DNA of 47,618 nt, taken from the NCBI GenBank assembly GCA_945873955.1, contig CAMCFA010000012.1, forward strand, positions 1 through 47,618. The letters run 5' to 3'. Made by a program: the position numbers and the translations under genes. This stretch comes from an uncultured Clostridia bacterium. GTDB taxonomy: Bacteria; Bacillota; Clostridia; Oscillospirales; Ruminococcaceae. Numbering within the stretch: the stretch's first letter is position 1; each line of letters opens with the position of its first letter. A model generated the notes under the pieces. The model saw only the letters and a list, made by a program, of their open reading frames with translations, was not told the origin of the DNA and made no database searches. Positions 25,299 to 33,853 of the stretch are shown here, piece by piece.

Positions 25299-26249
25299 AT
25301 GAAAAAGCATCTTAATAAGTTGTGGGTGGTTGCGCTGATCGCGTTTCTGTGCTGCGCCCTGTGGGGGAGTGCTTTCCCTGTGATCAAGATAGGCTACCGG
25401 CAGTTCGGCATAACCGACAGCGGCGCGGGCGCTAAGATACTCTTTGCCGGGGTGAGGTTTATTCTGGCGGGGCTGCTAAGCTGGGCGGCGGGAAGTGCGG
25501 CGGCTAGGAAACCCCTGCTCCCCCGAAAACAGGATATCCCGCGGATAGCCGCGCTGAGTCTGTTCCAGACTATATTGCAGTACACCTTCTTCTACCTCGG
25601 ACTTGCCAACTGCACCGGGATGAAATCCTCGATAATCAACGGTTCAAGCCCGTTCGTGGTCATTCTGCTGACAACTCTGGTGCTCCGCATGGAAAAAATG
25701 ACCCTGCTGAAGCTGCTGGGCTGTCTGCTTGGCTTCGCCGGAATAATCGCGATAAATCTAGGTGGAGATATGGCGGGCTTCGCGTGGAACGGAGAGGGTT
25801 TCATCTTTCTGTCGGTGCTTTCCTATGCCGGGTCTACCATACTGATAAAGCGGTTCACCGCCGACGGCTCCTCCCCGGTGATGATGTCGGCGTACCAGTT
25901 TACCTTCGGCGGGGCAGTCATGGTTCTGACCGGGCTTGCGCTGGGCGGAGCTTCCGGCGGCGAATGGACGGTTTCCGCGCAGGGAATAATAACGTTGCTG
26001 TATCTGGCGGTGGTTTCCGCAGCGGCGTACAGTCTGTGGGCGGTTCTGCTGAAATTCAACCCGGTATGCCGGGTGGCGGTGTTTGGATTCCTCACCCCGG
26101 TATGCGGGGTACTGCTTTCAGCGCTGCTTCTTGGTGAAGCTGAACAGGCATTTCAGCTTCGCTCGCTGATATCACTCGCGCTGGTGTGCGTCGGGATATG
26201 GCTTGTTAATCTGCCGGAAAAACAAACAGAATCCCCGGAAAAGGAGTAA
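25299..26249 (+). CDS. EamA/DMT-family transporter
   Basis: A 316-residue membrane protein with ten predicted helices arranged as two EamA repeats (about 10-145 and 160-300). Characteristic features are the early ALWGSAFPVIK and the NCTGMKSSIINGSSPFVVIL segment of helices 3-4. DMT-family members export or import small metabolites; the substrate cannot be read from sequence. The upstream ribosome binding site is weak (GAGAG). The queH gene follows after 3 bases, so the two are co-transcribed. A role in queuosine precursor traffic is conceivable but only a guess from position. Confidence 0.87.
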   Translation: MKKHLNKLWVVALIAFLCCALWGSAFPVIKIGYRQFGITDSGAGAKILFAGVRFILAGLLSWAAGSAAARKPLLPRKQDIPRIAALSLFQTILQYTFFYLGLANCTGMKSSIINGSSPFVVILLTTLVLRMEKMTLLKLLGCLLGFAGIIAINLGGDMAGFAWNGEGFIFLSVLSYAGSTILIKRFTADGSSPVMMSAYQFTFGGAVMVLTGLALGGASGGEWTVSAQGIITLLYLAVVSAAAYSLWAVLLKFNPVCRVAVFGFLTPVCGVLLSALLLGEAEQAFQLRSLISLALVCVGIWLVNLPEKQTESPEKE

Positions 26250-26252
26250 CAC

Positions 26253-26885
26253 ATGCAGAAATCGAATTACCAGAAAATGCTTGACGAATTGATAGCCTCG
26301 CTGGACGGGAAAGTCCCCCGGCTGCTGCTGCATAGCTGCTGTGCGCCCTGCTCCAGCTATGTGCTGGAGTACCTGTCGCAGTATTTCAGCATTACTCTGC
26401 TGTACTACAACCCGAACATCTCCCCGCAGGAGGAGTTCGACAAGCGCACCCGTGAGCTGCGCAGGCTGGTTGAACAGCTCCCGATGAAGCACCCGGCAGA
26501 CGTGGTAGTCCCGCCCTACCGTCCGGAGGAATTCTACACGGCGGTAAAGGGTCTGGAGGACGTCCCGGAGGGCGGCGAACGCTGCTTCATCTGCTACCGG
26601 CTGCGGCTTGAAGCGGCTGCGAAATACGCGGCGGAGCATGGGTATGACTACTTCTGCTCCACCCTGTCGATAAGCCCCATGAAAAACGCCGCAAAACTGA
26701 ATGAGATCGGCGCTGAGCTTTCGGAGATTTACCCGGTGAATCTGCTGCCGTCAGATTTCAAGAAGCGAGGCGGATATCTCCGCTCAATTGAGCTGTCAAA
26801 GGAGTACGGGCTGTACCGGCAGAACTACTGCGGGTGCGTGTTCTCCAAGCGGGAGGCGGAGCTTAGGGAAGAAAATAAGCGGTGA
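26253..26885 (+). CDS. queH: Epoxyqueuosine reductase QueH
   Basis: A 210-residue member of the QueH (former DUF208) family, which reduces epoxyqueuosine to queuosine in tRNA wobble position 34, replacing QueG. Visible are LLLHSCCAPCSSYVL with the Cys-Cys and C-A-P-C motifs (residues 29-33), the metal/cluster ligands in ERCFICYRLRLE (about 108-112), and the C-terminal NYCGCVFS. AAGGAG lies 6 bases before the ATG, inside the end of the EamA gene. Length and motifs are normal for the family. Confidence 0.93.
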   Translation: MQKSNYQKMLDELIASLDGKVPRLLLHSCCAPCSSYVLEYLSQYFSITLLYYNPNISPQEEFDKRTRELRRLVEQLPMKHPADVVVPPYRPEEFYTAVKGLEDVPEGGERCFICYRLRLEAAAKYAAEHGYDYFCSTLSISPMKNAAKLNEIGAELSEIYPVNLLPSDFKKRGGYLRSIELSKEYGLYRQNYCGCVFSKREAELREENKR

Positions 26886-26909
26886 AGTTTTTCACCGCTT
26901 TTTTTTATT
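26878..26909 (+). terminator. Terminator after queH
   Basis: AGCGGTGAA and TTCACCGCT form a strong stem followed by eight T residues. It lies between convergent queH and rnhA. Confidence 0.88.
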
Positions 26910-27348
26910 TTCCGGAATTCAAATCCCTCTGCGCCACTGCAAGACGGTCGCAGCGCTCGTTTTCCGGGTGTCCTGCGTGACCTTTTATCCAGCAGAATTC
27001 CACGTCGTGCACTGCCAGAAGCTCCAGCAGCTTCTCCCAGAGATCGGGATTGAGGGCGGGCTTTCCGTCGGACTTCTTCCAGCCGCGCTTTTTCCAGCCC
27101 TGCGCCCAGCCCTTTTCTATGCCGTCAACAACGTACTTGCTGTCGGTGGTGAGCTTCACCTCGCAGGGGAACTTCAGCGCAGACAGAGCCTCGATCACTC
27201 CGGTAAGCTCCATGCGGTTGTTGGTGGTGTAAGGCTCACCGCCGGAAAGTTCCTTCTCTCTGCCGTCACAGCGCAGGATCGCTCCCCAGCCTCCCGGTCC
27301 GGGATTCCCGCTGCACGCGCCGTCTGAGTATATTTCTACAAATTTCAT
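26905..27348 (-). CDS. rnhA: Ribonuclease HI
   Basis: A 147-residue RNase HI, which cuts the RNA strand of RNA-DNA hybrids. All catalytic positions are visible: Asp in [11 protein letters not shown], Glu in NNRMEL, Asp in TTDSKYV, His in [10 protein letters not shown] and Asp in RCDRLA. It also has the basic handle region [12 protein letters not shown] of the E. coli-type enzyme. GGAGGT precedes the ATG. It ends in the queH terminator and is monocistronic. Confidence 0.96.
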   Translation of the reverse strand: MKFVEIYSDGACSGNPGPGGWGAILRCDGREKELSGGEPYTTNNRMELTGVIEALSALKFPCEVKLTTDSKYVVDGIEKGWAQGWKKRGWKKSDGKPALNPDLWEKLLELLAVHDVEFCWIKGHAGHPENERCDRLAVAQRDLNSGK

Positions 27349-27371
27349 AGTACCTCCTGTTTGGTGAATAG

Positions 27372-27450
27372 ATTGTAATTTGTAGGGCGGATTTCCTTTT
27401 ACTCTTTGCTGCGCAAGGAGTAAAAGGAAATCCGCCCTATAAATTACAAT
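27372..27450. repeat. Full palindromic repeat (MITE-like), about 33-bp stem
   Basis: Arms begin ATTGTAATTTGTAGGGCGG and end CCGCCCTATAAATTACAAT; the arms are complementary through TTTCCTTTTACTC/GAGTAAAAGGAAA, with a loop around TTTGCTGCGCAAG. This is the most complete copy in the window. It lies between rnhA and the end of yicC, whose stop codon is four bases away, and could also act as a transcript-end hairpin. Confidence 0.8.
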
Positions 27451-27453
27451 TTA

Positions 27454-28332
27454 TCACTCAATATTCTGAATCTGCTCCCTAATCTTCTCTATCTCGCTCT
27501 TCTGGTCAACGACAATTCGTGTGACCTCAATATCCTGCACCTTAGAACCGATAGTGTTGGTTTCCCGGTTCATTTCCTGCACGAGGAAGTCGAGCTTTCT
27601 GCCGACAGGCTCGCCGGATTCCAGCATAGTGCGGAACTGCGCGATATGGCTGCGCAGGCGCACTGTTTCCTCGTCAACGGCGGTCTTTTCGGAGAAGATA
27701 CCCGCTTCCATGAGAATTCGGTTCTCGTCAATGCTGGTGGACTCCAGCACCTCGCACATCTTGTCGTACAGCTTCCTGCGGTATTCCTCCACGATCATCG
27801 GGGAACGCTGCTCTACTGTGCCGACCCATTCCTCTATCCTGTCCAGACGGGATATAACGTCCTGCTTCATGCGCTCGCCCTCGGCTTCGCGCATGGCAAT
27901 GAAATGATCCAGAGCCTCCTCCGCGGCGGACTTGATGTCCTCCCAGAGCTGCTCCTCGTCGGTTTCTTCTTTCACCACGGTGAACGCGTCCGGAATACGC
28001 AGGATATTTGACAGCGAAAGGTCGTCCTGAAGGCTGAATTCATCTTTGACAGAACGCAGCGCCTCAACGTAATCCCGCACGATCTCCTTGTTGATAGTGA
28101 TCTTCTCATCGGCGGCTGCAACATTGCACACCAGCACCGAGACCTCGACCTTGCCGCGGTTTATCCTGCCTTGCAGCATGGATTTCAACTTGTCCTCGAC
28201 ATAGCCAAGACTGCGGGGCAGCCGTGCGCTGAATTCGTAGTATCTGTGATTCACCGCCCGGATCTCCACGGTGATGTCCCTGCCGTTAAGTACCTTGTGA
28301 CCTCTGCCGAAGCCTGTCATACTCTTTATCAT
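27454..28332 (-). CDS. yicC: YicC/YloC-family endoribonuclease
   Basis: A 292-residue protein of the YicC/YloC family, stress-linked metal-dependent endoribonucleases. The family start is exact: MIKSMTGFGRG, then VEIRAVNHRYYEFSARLPR. The conserved C-terminal block is GRKLDFLVQEMNRETNTIGS, and the protein ends with IEKIREQIQNIE. Length is normal. AAAGGG precedes the ATG. It follows the PLP enzyme gene on the same strand after about 20 bases and may share its transcript. In many Bacillota it precedes remA/gmk, which are absent here. Confidence 0.93.
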   Translation of the reverse strand: MIKSMTGFGRGHKVLNGRDITVEIRAVNHRYYEFSARLPRSLGYVEDKLKSMLQGRINRGKVEVSVLVCNVAAADEKITINKEIVRDYVEALRSVKDEFSLQDDLSLSNILRIPDAFTVVKEETDEEQLWEDIKSAAEEALDHFIAMREAEGERMKQDVISRLDRIEEWVGTVEQRSPMIVEEYRRKLYDKMCEVLESTSIDENRILMEAGIFSEKTAVDEETVRLRSHIAQFRTMLESGEPVGRKLDFLVQEMNRETNTIGSKVQDIEVTRIVVDQKSEIEKIREQIQNIE

Positions 28333-28352
28333 TGTTTTTCCCTTTCACTATC

Positions 28353-29609
28353 TTAAATCTTTGCAAGACCCTTGTCCAACATAGACTGCGCCGCCAGCAT
28401 AATTCCCGCCTTGCCGGTGGGGAAGGTAAGTCCGCCTTGCAGCCACACCGCATACGGCTCACGCAGCGGGGCGTCCGCCGAAAGCTCTATCGAAGCGCCC
28501 ATTGTGAACGCTCCCGCAGCCATGATGACTTGACTGTCATAGCCCGGCATGTCCCACGGCTCCGGCGTAGCAAAGCTGTCCACCGGAGAACCGCTCTGTA
28601 TGCCCTCGCAGAACGCGATAAGCTGCTTCTCGCCGCCTAATTTGAGCGCCGCGATTATGTCGGTGCGCTTCTCGTCGTACTTCGGGAACGCCTCGTACCC
28701 CATAAGCTGAAACAGCGCCGCCGCAAACACCGAGGTTTTCAGCGCCGCGCACACCGCCTCCGGCGCGTGGAAGATACCAAGATACATTCCCCGAAGCTGG
28801 TTCAGCGAAGCGCCGACCTCCTTGCCTGCGCCGGGGGTGGTCAGCCGGTAGGCGCACAGCTCAACGAGGTCTTTACGTCCGGCAATGTAACCGCCGGTTT
28901 CCGCGATACCGCCGCCGAGGTTCTTTATAAGGCTGCCGACGATTATATCAGAGCCTACCGCTGTCGGCTCGACCTCCTCAACCAGCTCGCCGTAGCAGTT
29001 GTCGGTCATTATTATGCAATCCGGGTTGACGCTGCGGACTGATTCGCAAATCTTCCCGATAACCTCGATAGTCAACGACGGGCGCAGTGAATACCCCCGC
29101 GAACGCTGGATATAAGCCATTTTGCAGCTTCCGGCGCGCGCCTTTATACCCTCGTAGTCGGGCGTACCGTCCGGCAGCAGGTCAACCTTGTCGAATTTCA
29201 CGCCGAAGTCTTTCAGTGAGCCTATCCTCTCCCCGGAGATAACGCCTTGAATGGTGTCGTAGGGTTCTCCTGTCACCGAGAGCATAAGGTCGCCGGGGCG
29301 AAGCAGACCGAACAGCGCGGTGGTTATCGCGTGAGTTCCGTTGACGAAATTATGCCGCACCAGAGCGTCTTCCGCGCCGAGTATCTGCGCGAACACCGCG
29401 TCCAGCTTGTCCCGTCCGTCGTCGCCGTAGCCGTAGCCGTTCGTGCCTTTCATGTGGATATCGCTTATTTTGTTGTCAATAAAGGCTTTCAGCACCCGCT
29501 GTCCGTTGAAGTCCGCCATGCGGTCAAGCTCCGCGAACCGGGGGCGGCACATCTCCATTGCCTTTTCGCTTAATTCCACCAGCTCCGGTGAAAAGTTGAA
29601 TACTGCCAT
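28353..29609 (-). CDS. Methionine gamma-lyase family PLP enzyme ('aluminium resistance protein' type)
   Basis: A 418-residue fold-type I PLP enzyme. The conserved features of this group are HMKGTNGYGYGDDGRD near residue 55, the HNFVNGTHAITTALF block, and VGSLIKNLGGGIAETGGY, where the Lys (about residue 230) forms the Schiff base. Members are annotated as methionine gamma-lyase family or aluminium resistance proteins. Carbon-sulfur lyase activity is expected, but the real substrate is not proven. AAAGGA lies somewhat far (about 14 bases) from the ATG. It lies directly upstream of yicC on the same strand. Confidence 0.88.
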   Translation of the reverse strand: MAVFNFSPELVELSEKAMEMCRPRFAELDRMADFNGQRVLKAFIDNKISDIHMKGTNGYGYGDDGRDKLDAVFAQILGAEDALVRHNFVNGTHAITTALFGLLRPGDLMLSVTGEPYDTIQGVISGERIGSLKDFGVKFDKVDLLPDGTPDYEGIKARAGSCKMAYIQRSRGYSLRPSLTIEVIGKICESVRSVNPDCIIMTDNCYGELVEEVEPTAVGSDIIVGSLIKNLGGGIAETGGYIAGRKDLVELCAYRLTTPGAGKEVGASLNQLRGMYLGIFHAPEAVCAALKTSVFAAALFQLMGYEAFPKYDEKRTDIIAALKLGGEKQLIAFCEGIQSGSPVDSFATPEPWDMPGYDSQVIMAAGAFTMGASIELSADAPLREPYAVWLQGGLTFPTGKAGIMLAAQSMLDKGLAKI

Positions 29610-29755
29610 TTTATATCTTTGTTTCCTTTCAGATCAGTTAATACATACATATTTATTTTACACTCTTTTTCATGTTATGTCAACACCTAAACCGGAAAAA
29701 ATGTAAAGCCCGAGAAGCGGAGGGGGCTTCTTAGGCTTTTCTCTATCTCACCGAT

Positions 29756-29828
29756 AAATTGTAATTTGTAGGTGAGTTTGTCATTTCTCTGTGAGATTGT
29801 CCGTGGCTGCCGTTGGCAGCCAACGGAC
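29756..29828. repeat. Repeat end plus strong hairpin at element border
   Basis: AAATTGTAATTTGTAGG (29756-29772) is the end of the dispersed repeat. It is followed by GTCCGTGGCTGCC-GTT-GGCAGCCAACGGAC (29799-29828, written in arms), a 13-bp stem with one bulge. It lies just beyond the recombinase gene, near the left border of the mobile element. Confidence 0.5.
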
Positions 29829-29865
29829 GTGGGGGAAAACTCTAGAGCATTTCCCAAAGCGCACC

Positions 29866-31449
29866 CTAATCCACTTTTCCAATAAACCTGTAATAAATCT
29901 CCACCCTCATGGTGCCGTTTTCGCTGTCGCGCTCATGAACAACGATTTTCTCTATCAGCAGGTGAAGAAGCTCTTCTGAAAGCTCTGTGATGTCGGTGTA
30001 GTGCGAGATGAGTTCAGCAAATTTCTCCGCATTTTCGGTGAGCTGCTGAGATTGGTTCAGCTTGGCGGATATTTGCTTTAGCCGTTCTTGAATCTCCGTG
30101 CGCTCTTGCTCAACATTTCTGCTGAGTTCGGAATAGTTGTCCTCGGTGATTCTTCCGAGCGCCTTGTCTTCATATAGGCTCTGAAATATCTTGGCTAACG
30201 CCTGTTTTCGTGCGGTCAGCTTCTCCGCTTCCTTTTTAAGTGCGGAAAGCCCCGCACTTTTTTCGCGGTTTGAAGCGTCCAGCAGCTGCTTAACAAACCT
30301 GTCCTTTCCGTCAGCCGAAAGCGCAGCGTATCGTTGAATACTTGTCAGAACGATCTGCTTGATTTGTTTCAGCGTAATGCTATGCCGAGAGCAATCGGAC
30401 TTTCCGTAGCGCTTATATATCGCGCAGGAGTACCGACCAGATTTGTTGCTCTTACTGAACACCATTTTTCGCCCGCACTCACCGCAGGCCATAATCCCGC
30501 GGAAAATGTTTTCTGGGTTTGTGACCTTGCCATGCTGCTTTACTGCAATCCTCTGCCCGACTTCCTCAAAATCCTCACGAGAAATCAGCGGCTCGTGGTT
30601 GTCGCGGACTACTATCCACTCGTCCTCGGGAGCAGTGCACACTTTCTTGCTTTTGAATGACTTGCTCTTTCTGCGCCCGTTCACAAGGTCGCCAACATAA
30701 ACAGGATTTGTCGCAATCGAATAAACGCTCCTGTCCTCCCATGCGTAAGGGTGCTTTGCGGAAGCCGAATCCTTGTACACACCATATTTCTCTGCAAGAA
30801 AAGCCCTCGGCGTCAGTATCATATCCTGCTCCAAACTTTTCGCGACCTCATAGCAGCTTTTTCCTTCCAGCAATTGCTCAAAAATGCGCTTCACGATTGG
30901 CGCATTTTCATCGGGGACAAGCCTGTGCCTGTCGTTGTCAGCCCGCTTGTAGCCATACGCGGGATAACCGCCGAGGAACTCGCCGTTTTTCGCTTTAATA
31001 TGCAGCGCGGACTTAATCTTTCTGCTGCAATCCCTCGCGTACCATTCGTTGATGATGTTCTTGAATGGTGCGAACTCGTTATCGCCGTTGTCGGAGTCAA
31101 CATTGTCGTTGACCGCAACGAACCGCACATCATGTTCGGGGAAGAAAATCTCGGTGTAGTAGCCTGTTTTGAGGTATTCCCGCCCCAGTCTGGAGAGGTC
31201 TTTCACAATGACCGCGCCAACCCTGCCGCATTCAATGTCCGCAATCATGCGGCAGAAATCGGGTCTGTCAAAATTCGTTCCGCTGTAACCGTCGTCAACA
31301 TAGAATTCTGTGTCCGTAAAGCCGTTGTCACGTGCATACTGCGACAGCATGGTTTTCTGTGTCTGAATGCTGATACTTTCAGAGGAAAACTCATCGTCCC
31401 TGCTGAGTCTGCAATAAAGCGCTGTTGTTCTGTTCTGCTGTATATTCAT
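29866..31449 (-). CDS. Large serine recombinase
   Basis: A 527-residue site-specific recombinase that integrates and excises the element. The resolvase-type catalytic domain (about 8-150) has the nucleophile Ser16 in YCRLSRDDE, then YVDDGYSGTNFDRP and VIVKDLSRLGREYLKTG. The DNA-binding recombinase domain follows (about 165-290), then a zinc ribbon (CGECGRKM and later YKRYGKSDC) and a C-terminal coiled coil (about 390-480). An open frame reaches 31563, but ATG 31449 with AAAGGA upstream and a consensus promoter further back is the real start. Typical of Tn4451/TnpX-type and other clostridial integrative elements. Confidence 0.93.
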   Translation of the reverse strand: MNIQQNRTTALYCRLSRDDEFSSESISIQTQKTMLSQYARDNGFTDTEFYVDDGYSGTNFDRPDFCRMIADIECGRVGAVIVKDLSRLGREYLKTGYYTEIFFPEHDVRFVAVNDNVDSDNGDNEFAPFKNIINEWYARDCSRKIKSALHIKAKNGEFLGGYPAYGYKRADNDRHRLVPDENAPIVKRIFEQLLEGKSCYEVAKSLEQDMILTPRAFLAEKYGVYKDSASAKHPYAWEDRSVYSIATNPVYVGDLVNGRRKSKSFKSKKVCTAPEDEWIVVRDNHEPLISREDFEEVGQRIAVKQHGKVTNPENIFRGIMACGECGRKMVFSKSNKSGRYSCAIYKRYGKSDCSRHSITLKQIKQIVLTSIQRYAALSADGKDRFVKQLLDASNREKSAGLSALKKEAEKLTARKQALAKIFQSLYEDKALGRITEDNYSELSRNVEQERTEIQERLKQISAKLNQSQQLTENAEKFAELISHYTDITELSEELLHLLIEKIVVHERDSENGTMRVEIYYRFIGKVD

Positions 31450-31498
31450 AAAAACCGTCCTTTCTTTCAGCAGACAGAATCGGAATAATTGCATTTTT

Positions 31499-31527
31499 AT
31501 TATACACCACTTTAGAAGAAAATTCAA
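31499..31527 (-). promoter_or_regulatory. Promoter of the serine recombinase gene
   Basis: On the minus strand, TTGAAT (31522-31527), 17 bases, TATAAT (31499-31504), about 50 bases before the start. Confidence 0.7.
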
Positions 31528-31569
31528 GACATTAAAGTATAAAAGTTTTGTTTCCGATTCCATTTGCTG

Positions 31570-31598
31570 TTGTAAAAGATTTGGATATGTGGTATAAT
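31570..31598 (+). promoter_or_regulatory. Promoter of the STAND ATPase gene
   Basis: TTGTAA (31570-31575), 17 bases, TATAAT (31593-31598). The transcript would begin about 20 bases before the GTG start. Confidence 0.65.
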
Positions 31599-31627
31599 GG
31601 TTGAAAAAGTAGTTGGGAAGTGATTGG

Positions 31628-33853
31628 GTGAAAAGGTTAGATTTCAGCGGAGTAATAAAAATACTGCTTGGCTACCGCAGTCTAAGTGAGAGCTTTTCGC
31701 AGAGCGAATTTGTCGCGGAGTTGTTCAGCGCGTTCTATGAAAAGAATGACGCCTCCGTTGACGAGGGGCAGGTCAGCCGTTGGGTGAACGGCGACGAGCG
31801 TGTACCCGAGAAATACGCTTCCTTTTACGCCGAGAACAAGAATTTCGCTGCGCTCTGCTCGGACATAAAAACGAACATCTTTCCCGTCCTCTCCGACCGC
31901 TGGCAGGCGGTAAATGAACTCCGCGATTTAGCGCTTTACGACAGCGGAATTTCCGAAAACAAAAAGGCGGAGCTGCTGTGTGGGCTAAGCTCCAACAACG
32001 ATTATGCGTATGCGGAGTTTGTCGCAAAGACGATTTTGTTCGCAATACAGCGCGGAATTACAAATCTGCAAAAGTATTCCGAAAGCGCCTCGCCTGTACT
32101 TTCCGAAATCGTGTTCGGCTGTGATGTTCCAAAGGTCTGCCCAAATTTCTGCGGCAGAGAAACCGAGCTTTCCGAGCTGCACCAACTGCTTACAGAAAAC
32201 GGCAAAGTGTTCGTCAGCGGAATTGCAGGAATGGGTAAAACAGAGCTTGCCAAAGCCTACGCCAAGTCGCACAAAAAGGACTACACCAACATTCTGTTTC
32301 TGAACTACTGCGGCAGCCTTGCAGAAACCATTGCCGCGCCTGTTTTCGTGGGAGATAATGGTCTGGTGACTACTTCAGACCGCTACCAAAACCACCTCCG
32401 CCTACTGAAAACCCTGTCTTACAGTACACTTATTATAATAGACGGCTTTGACACGGTTGCCGCCGAAGAACCGGAACTTGCGGAAATAATGCAGCTTCGC
32501 TGCCGAGTGCTTTTCACCACCCGAAGCAGCTTTGAAAACAGCGCGGTGCTGAACCTCGCAGAGCTGTCCGAGGAAAGCGCATTTTTTCTTTTTTCAGCAT
32601 TTTTCTACCGCGCCGAAACAGAGCGTGAAACCGTCACCGAAATAATCCGCACAATTCACTCCCACACCCTTGCGATTGAGCTTGCGGCAAGACTTTTGCA
32701 GCGCAGTTTAATCAAGCCGAATGAGCTTTTGGAGAAACTGAAAAGCGGCTTCGGAAACCCCAATACCGCCGATAAAATCAAGGTAACAAAGGACGGAAAC
32801 GCCTTCAGCGACACATATCACAACCACATTAGAACGCTGTTCGCACTGGGAAATCTCTGCGATGAGGACAAGTATGTAATGCGCTGTCTTAGCTTTGTTC
32901 CCGAACGCGGAATTGACGCGCGGAGCTTTGCGCTTATGGCGCAGCTTGCGACCGTGAACAGCATAAACGACCTCGCAGAATACGGTTATATCCGCAGTTT
33001 TGAAGCTGACGACCTCACAATTTCGCTTCACCCGATGATACGGGATATTACCGTCACTGATTTACAGCCGAGTTACACGAACTGCGAACGGCTGATGAAT
33101 TCTATCGGCATGGTTTGCAGGTTTCACGGAACTCTTATCCCGAATTTCCGGCTTTTCGCGGATATTCTTGACGGCATAATGACCTATATTAAAGCGGATT
33201 CGCCCGGTTTTATCCCATTCGCCGAGGACGCATTCACTTATGTTTTTCAACACAGCACCGAGGCTCTATGCGAAAAGATTATTGCGAGAATTGAAGCTGC
33301 CGACTGCCTTTCCGCCAACGACAAGGCTTTGCTATGCGATTTCCGCGCCCAGCTTTTGAGAATTTACAGAAAAGATAACCTCGCGGCGCTTGAACAAGAA
33401 AAGCAGGCGTTTGAAATTTGCACTGACGAAAACAGCCTGCTTTACATGAACCTGTGCAACAATCTCGGCAGTTTGTACATGGAAAATAACGACCTTGTTT
33501 CTGCCGAAAAGTACATCAGCAAAGGATTTTCGCTGCTGAAAAATCGCGTTGTGATTGACCAAGACTACATAACCGGGCATTTGGTTAAGGGCTGGCTGCT
33601 GTGTAGGCTGAACAGAATTGAGGAAGCTGCGCCGCTGTTTACAATGTGTTACGAAATTCTTCGCGAAAACAACGCTTTATGCTCGGAGAGCTGCGCTATC
33701 TGCTTTGAAAATGCGGCGATTATCTGCGAGGAAAAAGACCGAGCTGACTATGCGAAAATGCTTTTGCAGTGCGCTTATGAGATTTTCTGCGCCCTGCCTA
33801 ACCGCGAATTGTATGAGGACGAGATTGAGAAAATCCTCTCTTACCTTGAATAA
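31628..33853 (+). CDS. STAND (NB-ARC-like) ATPase with HTH-like N-terminus and TPR-like C-terminus
   Basis: About 741 residues. The N-terminal 70 residues look like a divergent helix-turn-helix (DEGQVSRWVNGDERVPEKYA). The NTPase domain (about 170-450) has a Walker A loop GIAGMGKTELAKAYA, a Walker B-like TLIIIDGFD and a sensor-like RVLFTTRS, as in NB-ARC/AP-ATPases. The C-terminal third (about 520-741) has helical hairpins of TPR type (LYMNLCNNLGSLYMENND, LVSAEKYISKGFSLL). Such STAND proteins are ligand-gated switches, either regulators or abortive-infection defence proteins. No effector domain is visible. GTG 31628 with GGGAAG upstream is preferred over TTG 31613. It is convergent with the relaxase gene. 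Confidence 0.75.
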   Translation: MKRLDFSGVIKILLGYRSLSESFSQSEFVAELFSAFYEKNDASVDEGQVSRWVNGDERVPEKYASFYAENKNFAALCSDIKTNIFPVLSDRWQAVNELRDLALYDSGISENKKAELLCGLSSNNDYAYAEFVAKTILFAIQRGITNLQKYSESASPVLSEIVFGCDVPKVCPNFCGRETELSELHQLLTENGKVFVSGIAGMGKTELAKAYAKSHKKDYTNILFLNYCGSLAETIAAPVFVGDNGLVTTSDRYQNHLRLLKTLSYSTLIIIDGFDTVAAEEPELAEIMQLRCRVLFTTRSSFENSAVLNLAELSEESAFFLFSAFFYRAETERETVTEIIRTIHSHTLAIELAARLLQRSLIKPNELLEKLKSGFGNPNTADKIKVTKDGNAFSDTYHNHIRTLFALGNLCDEDKYVMRCLSFVPERGIDARSFALMAQLATVNSINDLAEYGYIRSFEADDLTISLHPMIRDITVTDLQPSYTNCERLMNSIGMVCRFHGTLIPNFRLFADILDGIMTYIKADSPGFIPFAEDAFTYVFQHSTEALCEKIIARIEAADCLSANDKALLCDFRAQLLRIYRKDNLAALEQEKQAFEICTDENSLLYMNLCNNLGSLYMENNDLVSAEKYISKGFSLLKNRVVIDQDYITGHLVKGWLLCRLNRIEEAAPLFTMCYEILRENNALCSESCAICFENAAIICEEKDRADYAKMLLQCAYEIFCALPNRELYEDEIEKILSYLE

